Shown here piece after piece: positions 45,145 through 54,095 of a stretch of DNA of 64,000 bases; the stretch's first letter is position 1; every line of letters starts with the position of its first letter. This stretch comes from Stenotrophomonas maltophilia (GTDB taxonomy: Bacteria > Pseudomonadota > Gammaproteobacteria > Xanthomonadales > Xanthomonadaceae). The notes under the pieces were generated by a model. The model did no database searches. It saw only the letters and a list, made by a program, of their open reading frames with translations, and had not been told where the DNA came from. The stretch is from contig NZ_CP106759.1 in NCBI RefSeq assembly GCF_025642255.1, positions 833,501 to 897,500 of the forward strand, written 5' to 3'. A program made the translations under genes and the position numbers.

Positions 45145-45744
45145 GTGTCCGCACCCCTGCTTGAACAATTGATCGACGCGCTGCGGGTGCTGCCTGGCGT
45201 GGGCCAGAAGACCGCGCAGCGCATGGCCTACCACCTGCTGGAACGCGAACGCGACGGCGGCCAGCGTCTGGCCGAGGTGTTGGCGCTGGCCGTAGAGCGC
45301 ATCGGCCACTGCGCGCAGTGCCGCGATTTCAGTGAAACCGAACTGTGCCCGACCTGCGCCAACGGCAGCCGCGAGCGCAGCCAGCTGTGCGTGGTGGAAT
45401 CGCCCGCCGACCGCCTTGCCATCGAGAATGCCACCGGCTTCCGGGGTGTCTACTTCGTGCTGCAGGGGCGTCTGTCGCCGCTCGACGGCATCGGTCCGCG
45501 CAACCTGGGCCTGGAGCAGCTGGAGCAGCGCCTTGGCGAAGGCGAAGTGCAGGAGCTGATCATCGCCACCAGCGCCACCGTCGAGGGAGAGGCCACCGCG
45601 CATTATCTGGCGCAGCTGGCGCGGGCCCGCCAGGTCCGGCCGAGCCGGTTGGCGCAGGGGCTGCCGCTGGGGGGCGAACTGGAATACGTGGATCGCGGCA
45701 CGCTGTCGCACGCGTTCGGCACCCGCAGCGAATTCCGCGATTGA
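45145..45744 (+). CDS. recR: Recombination mediator protein RecR
   Basis: Works with RecF and RecO to load RecA at gapped DNA. The 199 residues include the N-terminal HhH motif ('[17 protein letters not shown]'), a C4 zinc finger ('[16 protein letters not shown]', near 57-72), a TOPRIM domain with '[12 protein letters not shown]', and the Walker-B-like C-terminal region. The GTG at 45145 gives the usual length (E. coli RecR is 201 aa); a GTG at 45112 would add 11 residues. It lies 60 bases after ybaB in the conserved dnaX-ybaB-recR order. Confidence 0.95.
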   Translation: MSAPLLEQLIDALRVLPGVGQKTAQRMAYHLLERERDGGQRLAEVLALAVERIGHCAQCRDFSETELCPTCANGSRERSQLCVVESPADRLAIENATGFRGVYFVLQGRLSPLDGIGPRNLGLEQLEQRLGEGEVQELIIATSATVEGEATAHYLAQLARARQVRPSRLAQGLPLGGELEYVDRGTLSHAFGTRSEFRD

Positions 45745-45808
45745 CGGCCTGGCCCTTTGAAGGGCGGGGGTTGCCTACAATGCAGGCGACATTTCACCGA
45801 GGCCGACC

Positions 45809-46168
45809 ATGAGCAACGAAACCCTTTTCAGCAGGATCATCCGTCGCGAGATTCCGGCCACCATCGTCTATGAAGACGAAGACGTGCTGGGCTTCAAGGA
45901 CATCGCGCCGCAGGCGCCGGTGCACGTGCTGTTCATTCCGAAGAATGAAATCATTCCGACCCTGGACGACCTGCAGCCTTCGCAGGCGCACCTGATCGGC
46001 AAGCTGGCCCTGGCGGCGGCCGACTATGCGCGCCGCGAGGGCTTTGCCGAGCAGGGCTACCGCATCGTGATGAACTGCCGTGAGGATGCGGGGCAGACCG
46101 TGTTCCACATCCACATGCATCTGCTGGCCGGCGCGCCGCTGGGCCATTTCGGCGCGCCCGGGAAGTAA
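45809..46168 (+). CDS. HIT-family (HinT-like) nucleotide hydrolase
   Basis: A 119-residue purine nucleoside phosphoramidase-like protein. The histidine triad is 'VFHIHMHLLAG' near 98-108. The N-terminus 'ETLFSRIIRREIPATIVYEDEDVLGFKDIAP' is typical of HinT. It hydrolyses AMP-lysine or AMP-NH2-like substrates; the physiological role is unclear. Its GAG-rich leader and position 65 bases after recR suggest a separate or weakly linked transcript. A strong palindrome follows. Confidence 0.92.
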   Translation: MSNETLFSRIIRREIPATIVYEDEDVLGFKDIAPQAPVHVLFIPKNEIIPTLDDLQPSQAHLIGKLALAAADYARREGFAEQGYRIVMNCREDAGQTVFHIHMHLLAGAPLGHFGAPGK

Positions 46169-46194
46169 GCGCCCGCCGGTGCGATGCCGTGCAA

Positions 46195-46225
46195 GCAGAA
46201 GGCCGCCCGGTGGGCGGCCTTCTGC
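46195..46225. terminator. Bidirectional hairpin between the HIT and slp genes
   Basis: A 14-bp perfect stem GCAGAAGGCCGCCC / GGGCGGCCTTCTGC with loop GGT between convergent genes. No long T-run on either strand. Confidence 0.65.
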
Positions 46226-46246
46226 GTCATGCGTACCGGAGGGGTG

Positions 46247-46771
46247 TTACCACCAGCCCCAGCGGCCGTAGCCCCAGTACGGGCCATACGGGCCCGGGCC
46301 CCAGGGGCCATAGGGGTAGGGCACGACGTCGACCTGGCGCTGCTCCGGCCACAGGTAGATCACATCGGCCGACAGCTTCGGCAGGCGATAGTCGTACTCG
46401 CCGATGCGGGTGTTCTGGTAGCCGTCGATCTTGCCGATGAAGGTCACGTCACGGCCGGGCTCAAACACCGCCGGATCGTAGAAGCCGGAGCGGCAGGCGA
46501 TGAAGCGGCCGTCGCTGGCATCGGACGAGGTGGTGTTCGGGCGGCCGGAGGCGTTGAGCGGGCGCGAGATCATCTGGAAGCAGGTCTCGCCCTGGCCGGG
46601 CTTGGTTTCGATGATGCGGCCGCCCCAGCGCACGGGCGTGCCGACCTGCTGGGTGGCGACTGAATCGCGCGGGGAGACCATGCTGAACTGTCCCTGCAGC
46701 GGCTTTGGGGCCGTGGCGCAGGCCGACAGGGCCAGCGTGGCCACAGCGGTGAGAAGGAACTTGGTGTTCAT
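46247..46771 (-). CDS. Slp-family outer-membrane lipoprotein
   Basis: A 174-residue lipoprotein: signal peptide 'MNTKFLLTAVATLALSACATA' with lipobox LSAC (Cys18). The Slp fold follows, with 'VRWGGRIIETKPGQGETCFQM' near 48-68 and 'FIGKIDGYQNTRIGEYDYRLP'. E. coli Slp is a starvation- and acid-inducible outer-membrane lipoprotein of unknown biochemical role. The C-terminal tail is Pro/Gly/Tyr/Trp-rich ('YGPWGPGPYGPYWGYG'). The start overlaps the transglutaminase gene's stop (ATGA), so it is the last gene of that operon. Confidence 0.87.
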   Translation of the reverse strand: MNTKFLLTAVATLALSACATAPKPLQGQFSMVSPRDSVATQQVGTPVRWGGRIIETKPGQGETCFQMISRPLNASGRPNTTSSDASDGRFIACRSGFYDPAVFEPGRDVTFIGKIDGYQNTRIGEYDYRLPKLSADVIYLWPEQRQVDVVPYPYGPWGPGPYGPYWGYGRWGWW

Positions 46772-48717
46772 GGGGAGGCTCCGGAAGTCGGGCGATGCCT
46801 GCGCAGGTCCCGCAATAATGAAGCGAGGTCGGTGCAAGTTCCAGCGTAGCGCGCGTCGGCGAAACGCTGGCTGAGTGCCAGCAGGGCCGGATCGGGCCGG
46901 CACGCATGGACGCGACGGGCCCAGAGCAGTGCCGGCTCGTGCGGTTCGCGGGCCAGGCCGAGCCGGGCGTAGCGCCGGCCCAGGCGGTGCCAGGCGCGCA
47001 GCAGCGGGTCGCGTTCGCGCTCGCCCCGGGCCAGCAGCCATGCCATCCACAGCACGGCTGCCAACGCGGCCATCACGAAGCCTGACAGCAACTGTCCCGG
47101 CGCGATGTCGTCCAGACCCAGGGGCTTGAACAGCTGCTGCTGGCGGCGCGCATCGAAGGACAGCACCAGGTCGTTCCAGCCACGGCGCAGCCAGTCGCCC
47201 ATCTGCCCCAACTGCAGCCAGCGCTGCTGCAGCGGATTGCCGGCGTCTGCCAGCAGGCGATCGTCGAGGGTGTCCAGGATGCGTTCGGGGGCGACGGCCG
47301 CCGTGGGATCGACCCGCACCCAGCCCCGTTGCGGCAGCCAGACCTCGGCCCAGGCGTGGGCATCCATCCGCCGCACAACCCAGTAGTCGCCCACCCGGTT
47401 GCGCGTGCCGCCGGCGAAGCCGGTCACCACGCGGGCCGGAATGCCTGCATTGCGCATCAGCACCACGAAGGCCGAACTGAAGTGCTCGCAGAAGCCTGCC
47501 TTGTAGCCGAACAGGAATTCATCGATGGGGTCGCGGCCGGCCACGGGCGTGTCCAGCGTGTAGGAGAAATCGGTGGTGATCCACTGCAGTGCGCGACGTA
47601 CCACGGCCTCATCGTTGCTGCCCGCCTCCTGCCGCCACTGCCGGGCGAGGGTGGCGGTGCGTGGATTGAAGCCGGCCGGCAACTGCAGCGCTGCGCGTCG
47701 CAGGTAGGGGGGGAGCGCGCTGTCGAAGTGCTGCGGCGGCGCCGAGTGCAGGCGCCACCGGCTCAGCGCCGACAGCGTGCGGTCGCTGAGCAGGCTCATG
47801 TCCGCATCCAGCGTGCTGCCTTCCGGCGCACGGGTGGGCAGATCCAGTGCCACCAGCTGGCGGCGGTCGGTCGGTTCGTAGTCGATCTGGTAGTCCCAGC
47901 CGCGCGCACCGGCATCGACGATCGCGGGTGGGCGCTGCGTGCGGGCACGGTCACGGGTCCAGCGTCGGCCATCGAAGTCGGTCAACACCGGTCCTCGCCA
48001 GTAGCGCTGGTCCGGCTCGGGTACGGCGCCGAAGAACTGCACCCGCAGCGCAGGTGTGTCGTCGGCCATCAGGTCCAGCCACTGCCCCGGCTCCATGCTG
48101 TCGGACAGGCCCGGCGTGCTGACCGCGCGTTCGGGTACGCCCCACAGCGGCGTGGACAGACGCGGAAACAGCCAGAACGACGCCAGCGCCAGTGGCAGGC
48201 CCAGCGCCAGCAGCCGGCCGACGCCCTTCAGCTGGCCGCGCAACGGCAAGGCGTCGGCGTGGCCCTCGCCCTGTGCCAGGCGCTGCAGGGCCAGCAGTGC
48301 ACAAAGGCCGGCCAGCGCCGCCAGCAGCGTGGTCAGCGGGCCCTGGTCCAGCAGGAAGGCGGCGAATGGCGAGAACAGCGCAAAGCCCAGCAGGCTGCGT
48401 GCATCGCGCAGGCTGCGCAGCTCGCTGGACTTGATTGCAAGCATCGCGGCGAGCAGTGCGCAGCCGGTATCGCGTCCGGGGCGGACCAGGCCCATCTGCC
48501 AGACGATGGCGGCCAGCATGCCCAGCACGAGCAGCAGGCGCACCGGCATCGGCAACACGCGTCGCCACGACAGCGCGGCCGTCAGCAGCGCAGCCAGCGC
48601 GATCACCGTGGCCAGCATCGGCGGCAACTGCAGCAGCAACGGCAGCAGCGCAAGCGCAGCGCTGGCCAGGGTCCAGGTGCGGGCGTTGCGGTCGAGCGTG
48701 GGCGCGGCGTCAGTCAT
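46768..48717 (-). CDS. TgpA-like membrane transglutaminase (DUF3488 plus transglutaminase domain)
   Basis: A 649-residue inner-membrane protein with about seven N-terminal helices (DUF3488, residues 1-200). A periplasmic transglutaminase-like domain near 330-470 has Cys in 'AGFCEHFSSAFVVLMRNAGIPARVV' and the His/Asp pair in 'MDAHAWAEVWLPQRGWVRVDPTA'. A final helix and cytoplasmic tail follow. Pseudomonas TgpA is essential for viability and envelope integrity; the substrate is unresolved. It is downstream of DUF58 and MoxR, the usual operon, overlapping DUF58 by 8 bases. Confidence 0.9.
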   Translation of the reverse strand: MTDAAPTLDRNARTWTLASAALALLPLLLQLPPMLATVIALAALLTAALSWRRVLPMPVRLLLVLGMLAAIVWQMGLVRPGRDTGCALLAAMLAIKSSELRSLRDARSLLGFALFSPFAAFLLDQGPLTTLLAALAGLCALLALQRLAQGEGHADALPLRGQLKGVGRLLALGLPLALASFWLFPRLSTPLWGVPERAVSTPGLSDSMEPGQWLDLMADDTPALRVQFFGAVPEPDQRYWRGPVLTDFDGRRWTRDRARTQRPPAIVDAGARGWDYQIDYEPTDRRQLVALDLPTRAPEGSTLDADMSLLSDRTLSALSRWRLHSAPPQHFDSALPPYLRRAALQLPAGFNPRTATLARQWRQEAGSNDEAVVRRALQWITTDFSYTLDTPVAGRDPIDEFLFGYKAGFCEHFSSAFVVLMRNAGIPARVVTGFAGGTRNRVGDYWVVRRMDAHAWAEVWLPQRGWVRVDPTAAVAPERILDTLDDRLLADAGNPLQQRWLQLGQMGDWLRRGWNDLVLSFDARRQQQLFKPLGLDDIAPGQLLSGFVMAALAAVLWMAWLLARGERERDPLLRAWHRLGRRYARLGLAREPHEPALLWARRVHACRPDPALLALSQRFADARYAGTCTDLASLLRDLRRHRPTSGASP

Positions 48718-49654
48718 GCGGCATCAGCGCCAACGCGCGCAGGCAGAGATGGTGATGGCTGGCGCCCTGTCCCGGCCCCAGTGGCGGATGCGAGGGCAGC
48801 AGCAGGGTGTAGCGGCGACCTCCGCGTTCGGCCATGTCGATCCAGCGCGCCAGGCGTGCGATGCGCGCTTCGGTCGGCAGTGGCGCCAGCGTGTGCCAGT
48901 CCAGCACGACCTCGATGCCGACCGGCTTTTCGTACTCACGGACCAGCAGGCTGTCGCGGCGCGCGGAGTGCTTCCAGGCAATGCTGCGTGGCGCGTCTCC
49001 GGCGCGGTAGGGGCGCAGCTGGTGCAGCTCTTCGCCGCTGGCGTGGGCGCGGGTGTGCAATGGATCGTTGCCGCGCTCCGGCAGCGCGGGGGCCAACGCT
49101 TCGGCCAGGGGATACACCAGCAATGGCTGTTCCGGCCACACCCACGACCACGCACGGACCAGGCCCAACGGTTGCGTGGTGGACAGGCGGATGCGCGACA
49201 GCTCCCGCCAGCCGCGACGTTCGCTGGGGACGTCCAGCTCCACTTCGCCGCGCCCCTGTGCCGGCAGCGAGGTCCAGGCCTGGCTGTCGCCCAGTTGCAG
49301 GTGCAGCCCCTGTCGTGGCCGCGGATCACGCAGCGACAGGTCCACGCGCAGCCGCAGCGGCTGGCCGGCAGGCACCGGCTCGGCGGAGATCGCATCGATC
49401 TGCACGCCCGACAACTGCAGGTGCGCGGCAATGGCGCTGGCGATTGCCGCCGCCGCCAGCAGCAACGCCAGCAGCAACGCGGGGTTGTTGTTGTAGTTCA
49501 GCGCACCCAGCAGCATCGCCGACAGCAGCGTGGCGACGAACAGGCCGAAGCGTGTAGGCAGCACGTAGATGCGGTGGCGGTTCAACCGCTGCGGCAGTGC
49601 TTCCGGCGCACGCGGGCGTGCCAGCAGCTGCAGCCGCGCCCAGCGCGAGGCCAC
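48710..49654 (-). CDS. DUF58 (vWA-like) protein
   Basis: A 314-residue protein with two adjacent N-terminal membrane helices (about 30-75), then a beta-rich region and the DUF58 core 'ELHQLRPYRAGDAPRSIAWKHSARRDSLLVREYEKP', broken here only for length. A partial von Willebrand A fold has 'VLDWHTL' in place of a full MIDAS. It normally works with a MoxR ATPase to assemble or activate envelope complexes. The MoxR gene ends 2 bases upstream and the transglutaminase start overlaps its end. Confidence 0.88.
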   Translation of the reverse strand: MASRWARLQLLARPRAPEALPQRLNRHRIYVLPTRFGLFVATLLSAMLLGALNYNNNPALLLALLLAAAAIASAIAAHLQLSGVQIDAISAEPVPAGQPLRLRVDLSLRDPRPRQGLHLQLGDSQAWTSLPAQGRGEVELDVPSERRGWRELSRIRLSTTQPLGLVRAWSWVWPEQPLLVYPLAEALAPALPERGNDPLHTRAHASGEELHQLRPYRAGDAPRSIAWKHSARRDSLLVREYEKPVGIEVVLDWHTLAPLPTEARIARLARWIDMAERGGRRYTLLLPSHPPLGPGQGASHHHLCLRALALMPHD

Positions 49655-49656
49655 GC

Positions 49657-50610
49657 TCAGTCCACCGTGACGGTCTGCAGGATCGCGCGTGCCAGCGCAG
49701 GCCCTGAGCTGGACTCGGCTTCGGCCACCAGTCGATGCCCCGCCACCGCCACGAACAGCGTCTGCACGTCTTCGGGAATGACATGGCTGCGGCCGAGCAG
49801 CAGCGCATGCGCCCGGGCTGCACGCAGCAGCGCCAGTCCGGCACGAGGCGACAGCCCTACGCGCACGCCTGCATGCTGGCGGCTGCGTGTCAGCAGGGCC
49901 TGCACGTAGTCGACCAGCGCGTCGCTGGCGTGGACCTGGCCTACGGCCTCACGCAATGCCCGCACCTGCACTTCGTCCAGTTTCGGCATCGCACGTGCGA
50001 TCAGGTCGCGGCGATCGGTGCCGCGCAGCAGCTCGCGCTCGGCCTGCGGGCTGGGATAGCCCATCGCCAGCCGCAGCAGGAAACGGTCCAGCTGCGAGTC
50101 GGGCAAGGGGAACGTGCCCGACAGGTCCACCGGATTCTGGGTGGCGATCACGAAGAAGGGGTCCGGCAGCGCATGCGTCTGTCCATCCAGTGTCACCTGC
50201 TGTTCGGCCATGGCCTCCAGCAGCGCGCTCTGCGTGCGTGGTGGCGCGCGGTTGATTTCATCGGCCAGCAGCACATGGGTGAACACCGGGCCGGGATGGA
50301 ACTGGAACTGGCGACTGCCTGCCTCATACACCGATACGCCAAGCACATCGGCCGGCAACAGGTCCGAGGTGAACTGCACGCGCTGGAAGCCCAGGCCCAG
50401 ACTGCTGGCCAGCGCGTGGGCCAGCGTGGTCTTGCCGAGGCCGGGCAGGTCCTCGATCAGCAGATGTCCACCGGACAGCAGAGCGACGAAGGCGAGCCGC
50501 ACTTCCGGAACCTTGCCCAGCACCAGCGCGTTGACCTGATCCTGGGCCTCCCGCAGGGACTGGCGCAGTTGATCGGTTAGCATGCTGGGACTGGGGGACG
50601 AAGCTGGCAT
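49657..50610 (-). CDS. MoxR-family AAA+ ATPase
   Basis: A 317-residue AAA+ chaperone-like ATPase. Walker A 'EDLPGLGKTTLAHALA' lies near 55-70, Walker B is 'VLLADEINRAPPRTQSALLEAM' and sensor 1 is 'FFVIATQNPVDLSGTFPLP'. The C-terminal 'GLSPRAGLALLRAARAHALL' is the MoxR lid. It pairs with the DUF58 and transglutaminase proteins downstream. The start at 50610 has AGAGA about 6 bases upstream; ATGs at 50646 and 50583 are alternatives. It is divergent from the GT39 gene. Confidence 0.9.
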   Translation of the reverse strand: MPASSPSPSMLTDQLRQSLREAQDQVNALVLGKVPEVRLAFVALLSGGHLLIEDLPGLGKTTLAHALASSLGLGFQRVQFTSDLLPADVLGVSVYEAGSRQFQFHPGPVFTHVLLADEINRAPPRTQSALLEAMAEQQVTLDGQTHALPDPFFVIATQNPVDLSGTFPLPDSQLDRFLLRLAMGYPSPQAERELLRGTDRRDLIARAMPKLDEVQVRALREAVGQVHASDALVDYVQALLTRSRQHAGVRVGLSPRAGLALLRAARAHALLLGRSHVIPEDVQTLFVAVAGHRLVAEAESSSGPALARAILQTVTVD

Positions 50611-50652
50611 GATCGTCTCTGATCTGGAATCTCCTCGATTATCCATAGAGCA

Positions 50653-52494
50653 ATGCAGGGCGAACAGCGCGCACGGACGATTTTTCTCTGGTTATGGACG
50701 CTGGTCACAGCGGCCAAGCTGGTGGTGGCCGCGCGCCTGCCACTGTTCGTCGATGAAGCGTTCTACTGGCAGGAAGGCCAGCACCTGGCGGCGGCCTATT
50801 CCGATCTGCCGGGCCTGACCGCGTGGATGGCGCGGCTGGGCGTGGAGATCGGTGGTCATCACGTGCTGGCCCTGCGCCTGCCGTTCCTGGCGATAGGTGC
50901 GTTGCTGCCCTGGCTGGTTTCGCGCATCGCCACGCACTGGTTCGGTGCCGTGGCCGGTTGGCAGGCAGGCAGCCTTACTCTGCTGATGCCACTGTCGGCC
51001 ACGCTGGGGCTGCTGGCGGTGCCGGACGTACCCATGGCGCTGGCGGCCGTGCTGTGCCTGCACGCGGGTGCGCGCCTGCTGCACAACGTGGACGCATCAT
51101 CGGCGATGAAGCTGGCGTTGGGCCTGCTGATCGGTGCGCTCAGCCACTATCGCTTCATCGGCGTGATCGGCGTCGGCTTCATCGCGTTGCTGGCGTTGCC
51201 GCAGGGCCGGCGCATGCTGGCCGATCCGCGGGTCTGGGTCGCGCTGGCCATCGGTGTACTGGCCTGGTTGCCGTTGCTGGCGTGGAATGCGGACAACCAC
51301 GATGCCGGGCTGAAGTTCCAGGTGGTCGAGCGCCATCCCTGGGCGTTCGAGTGGGGTGGGCTGTGGTTCCTGGTGATCCAGCCGATGCTGGTCACCCCCA
51401 TCCTGTGCATCGCGATGTGGAAGGTGGCGCTGGCCGGCACGCGCAGCGGTGGTGGTGCGCGCGTGCAGTGGCGCTACTTCGGGCTGGTGGGCGGCGTATC
51501 GACGCTGGGCATCTTCCTGCTGGGGTTCTTCACCGATGTCGAGCGCATCAGTTTCCACTGGCCGCTGCCGGGCTACCTGGCGCTGCTGGTCGCGGTACCG
51601 GTGGTGCTCAATGGATGGCCGCGCTGGCTGCGCAGGACAGGGTGGTGGCTGGCAGGGCTGGGCATGGTGCTGGCGTTCGGCTACTACCTGATGGCATCCA
51701 CGCCGGCACTGCGCGAGCAGATGGCCGGCAGCAAGTACTACCCGCGCAATTTCGCCGGCTGGGAGCCGTTGGCCACGGCGGTCCGCGAGGAACTGCAGCA
51801 GATGCCGGAAGGCACGCGTGTCCTGGCCGGCAACTTCAAGGTGGGGGCCGAGCTGGGCTTCCAGCTGGGCGATGGCGATATCGAAGTGTTGCCGCACCCG
51901 CTCAACGACAAGCATGGCCGCACGGCGCAGCTGGCGCAGTGGAACCTGGTGCATGCCGGTGAGCGCACCGCGCCCATGCTGCTGGTGCTGTCACCCAGCG
52001 ACCAGCGGTACCGCGAGCTGCTGGACCGCTATCACGCGGTCTGCGAACAGGTGGGGCCGCTGCCGGCACCACGGATTGTCAGCAGTGACCACGGCTTCCA
52101 GCGCTTCCTGCTGTTCCGCCTGCCGGCGCAGCGCGCGCCGGGGCCCTGCGTGACGCCGGCGATGGCGTGGCTGGATGCGCCGTCCAATGGCGAGAAGGTG
52201 TCCGGCACGCTGGCGATCCGGGGCTGGGCCTTCAAGGATGGCGTCGGCCTGGCGCGCGTGGAGGTGCTGGTCGATGGCCGTTCGATCGGCGATGCACGCT
52301 ACGGTCGCGAGTTCGACCTGCGCCCGGCCTGGCCGGACAGCACCGATCCGCAGCATCCGGCCGTGGGCTTCGATGCCAGCCTCGATACCTCCGTGCTGGC
52401 ACCGGGCAAGCACTGGCTGGGCCTGCGCCTGTACGGCCACGACGGCAGCGTGGAAGCATGGCAGGAGCAGCCGTTCGTGGTGGAGAAGCGCTGA
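50653..52494 (+). CDS. Glycosyltransferase family 39-like membrane protein with C-terminal beta-sandwich domain
   Basis: A 613-residue protein. Residues 1-350 are a PMT/ArnT-type GT-C transferase with about ten helices; 'LFVDEAFYW' near 32-39 contains the conserved acidic loop that contacts the polyprenyl-phosphate sugar. Residues about 350-490 are a soluble periplasmic part. Residues about 500-613 form an Ig-like module ('SGTLAIRGWAFKDGVGLARVEVLVDG') of the type usually found on secreted glycosidases. The acceptor is unknown; lipid A, protein or glycan are possible. It is divergent from moxR and convergent with maf. No partner flippase or sugar-lipid synthase is adjacent. Confidence 0.82.
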   Translation: MQGEQRARTIFLWLWTLVTAAKLVVAARLPLFVDEAFYWQEGQHLAAAYSDLPGLTAWMARLGVEIGGHHVLALRLPFLAIGALLPWLVSRIATHWFGAVAGWQAGSLTLLMPLSATLGLLAVPDVPMALAAVLCLHAGARLLHNVDASSAMKLALGLLIGALSHYRFIGVIGVGFIALLALPQGRRMLADPRVWVALAIGVLAWLPLLAWNADNHDAGLKFQVVERHPWAFEWGGLWFLVIQPMLVTPILCIAMWKVALAGTRSGGGARVQWRYFGLVGGVSTLGIFLLGFFTDVERISFHWPLPGYLALLVAVPVVLNGWPRWLRRTGWWLAGLGMVLAFGYYLMASTPALREQMAGSKYYPRNFAGWEPLATAVREELQQMPEGTRVLAGNFKVGAELGFQLGDGDIEVLPHPLNDKHGRTAQLAQWNLVHAGERTAPMLLVLSPSDQRYRELLDRYHAVCEQVGPLPAPRIVSSDHGFQRFLLFRLPAQRAPGPCVTPAMAWLDAPSNGEKVSGTLAIRGWAFKDGVGLARVEVLVDGRSIGDARYGREFDLRPAWPDSTDPQHPAVGFDASLDTSVLAPGKHWLGLRLYGHDGSVEAWQEQPFVVEKR

Positions 52495-52510
52495 AGGCGC
52501 TACCCGGGGC

Positions 52511-53080
52511 TCAGGGCACCCGGAATCCGGCCCTGCGCAGCAGGCCGCACAGAGCGATCAGGGGCAGGCCGACCAGCGCAGTGGGATCGCGGCTGTCGAT
52601 GGCTTCGAACAGGCTGATGCCCAGTCCTTCGCATTTGAAGCTGCCGGCACAGTCAAGGGGCTGCTCGGCAGCGACATAACGGGCGATTTCCGCGGCATCA
52701 AGATGACGGAAGCGCACTTCGGTCAGATCCAGCGCTGCGAAAGATTCTCCGTCCCGTGTGAGATTGAGGGCGGTGTGGAAGCGTACGGTGCGTCCGGCCA
52801 TGGCCGCCAACTGCGCACAGGCGGCATCGACCGTGCCTGGCTTGCCCAGCGGCCGGCCTTCCAGATCGGCGACCTGGTCCGAGCCGATCACCCAGGCGCC
52901 CGGGTGGCGGGCGGCCACATCGGCCGCCTTGGCCGCGGCCAGGCGTACCGCCAGATCCAGCGGGGCTTCACCGCTCAACGGCGTTTCATCCACCTCCGGG
53001 CGCGCGCACTCGAACGGCAGGGCCAGCCGCTGCAGCAGTTCGCGGCGGTAACGGGAGGTGGAGGCCAGGACCAGGGTCAT
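52511..53080 (-). CDS. Maf-family nucleotide pyrophosphatase (YceF type)
   Basis: A 189-residue Maf/YceF hydrolase that removes non-canonical nucleotides; YceF-type members act on m7GTP. The start 'LVLASTSRYRRELLQRL' (Ser and Arg contact phosphates), 'EVDETPL', 'VIGSDQVADLEGRPLGKPG' and 'YVAAEQPLDCAGSFKCEGLG' all match. It stands divergent from yceD at the head of the fatty-acid cluster, the position of yceF in E. coli, which supports the YceF assignment. The start at 53080 gives the conserved N-terminus. Confidence 0.9.
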   Translation of the reverse strand: MTLVLASTSRYRRELLQRLALPFECARPEVDETPLSGEAPLDLAVRLAAAKAADVAARHPGAWVIGSDQVADLEGRPLGKPGTVDAACAQLAAMAGRTVRFHTALNLTRDGESFAALDLTEVRFRHLDAAEIARYVAAEQPLDCAGSFKCEGLGISLFEAIDSRDPTALVGLPLIALCGLLRRAGFRVP

Positions 53081-53193
53081 GCAACAATACCGGGGCAGGG
53101 TGCGGCAGTCTGGCCCGGCCTGACTGCCAGCGGCAAGCCTCATGTGGCGGGCATTTGACAGCCGCCTCCCGGATCCTTAGTATTCAGCGGCTT

Positions 53194-53703
53194 ATGTCCG
53201 CGAACGTGCCCGAAACGCTGGATGCCTGGCGGATGGTTGTAGCGCGAAGGCGCTTCGACGGTCAGGTGTCCCTGGCTGAATTGACCCGCCTGCAGGGGTT
53301 GGTCGCAGATACCGACGGCGAGTGCGTGTACTCGCTTGAGTTCGGTCGCGACGACGTCTTGCGGGTATCCTATGTGGAACTGACCATCGACACCGCGCTG
53401 CCGCTGACCTGTCAGCGCAGCATGCAGCGATTCCTGTTGCCGGTGAAGGTGACCCAGAGGCTTGGCCTGATCCGCGACGAGGACGAGGAATCGTCCCTGC
53501 CGGAGGAATACGAGGCGTTGCTGGTGCCGGAAGATGGCCAGCTGCGTCCGCTGGACCTGGTCGAGGACGAACTGGTGCTGGCGGTGCCGGTGGTACCGCT
53601 GTCACCCGACGGTGAAGCAGTCGACAAGGACTGGGCACCGAGCGAAGAAGAAACGAAGAAGGCCAACCCGTTCGCGGCGTTGGCGGCGTTGAAGAAACAA
53701 TAG
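53194..53703 (+). CDS. yceD: YceD (DUF177) family, 23S rRNA accumulation protein
   Basis: A 169-residue acidic protein of the DUF177 family. Plants and bacteria need it for normal 23S rRNA levels. The core '[26 protein letters not shown]' with the conserved 'CQRSM' and the acidic '[29 protein letters not shown]' are typical. The ATG at 53194 is preferred; a TTG at 53155 would add 13 residues. It directly precedes rpmF, as in most bacteria. Confidence 0.92.
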   Translation: MSANVPETLDAWRMVVARRRFDGQVSLAELTRLQGLVADTDGECVYSLEFGRDDVLRVSYVELTIDTALPLTCQRSMQRFLLPVKVTQRLGLIRDEDEESSLPEEYEALLVPEDGQLRPLDLVEDELVLAVPVVPLSPDGEAVDKDWAPSEEETKKANPFAALAALKKQ

Positions 53704-53810
53704 CAGCCGGTTGTCGTCGGCGGCTGCGGCGAAAGCGAAAAGTGTGCTGGGCGCTGGCGTCCTGTGCGACGAAACGACGAAGCAAAACGAACCGAGTTTG
53801 GAGCAATCCC

Positions 53811-54005
53811 ATGGCTGTCCAGAAATCCCGTGTTACCCCGTCCCGTCGCGGCCAGCGTCGTTCGCATGACGCCCTGAGCGCCAAGCAGCTGTCGACCGAC
53901 CCGACCACCGGTGAAGTGCATCTGCGTCACCACATCACTGCCGACGGTTTCTACCGTGGCAAGAAGGTCATCCAGACCAAGACCTCGGCCGTCGAAGAAG
54001 ATTGA
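53811..54005 (+). CDS. rpmF: 50S ribosomal protein L32
   Basis: A 64-residue basic ribosomal protein. '[20 protein letters not shown]' is the universal L32 start, and '[18 protein letters not shown]' follows. This is the zinc-free form: no CxxC pairs. The terminator-like stem after it (54015-54043) separates it from fabH. No plsX gene follows, unlike E. coli. Confidence 0.97.
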   Translation: MAVQKSRVTPSRRGQRRSHDALSAKQLSTDPTTGEVHLRHHITADGFYRGKKVIQTKTSAVEED

Positions 54006-54014
54006 TGTGCCGGG

Positions 54015-54050
54015 AAGGCCGCTGCCCGACGGGCAGCGGCCTTTGCCTTC
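54015..54050 (+). terminator. Terminator after rpmF
   Basis: A 13-bp stem AAGGCCGCTGCCC / GGGCAGCGGCCTT with a GAC loop; the downstream T-content is moderate (TGCCTTC). It likely reduces read-through into fabH. Confidence 0.75.
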
Positions 54051-54095
54051 TTTCCCCGGGCGTGCCGGTGATCGGCGGCCCGCGCAACAGGAAAC

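Noticed and set aside
47329..49557. A 742-codon plus-strand frame across the transglutaminase and DUF58 genes
   Set aside because: Gln/Arg-rich shadow of the opposite-strand genes; no homology seen.
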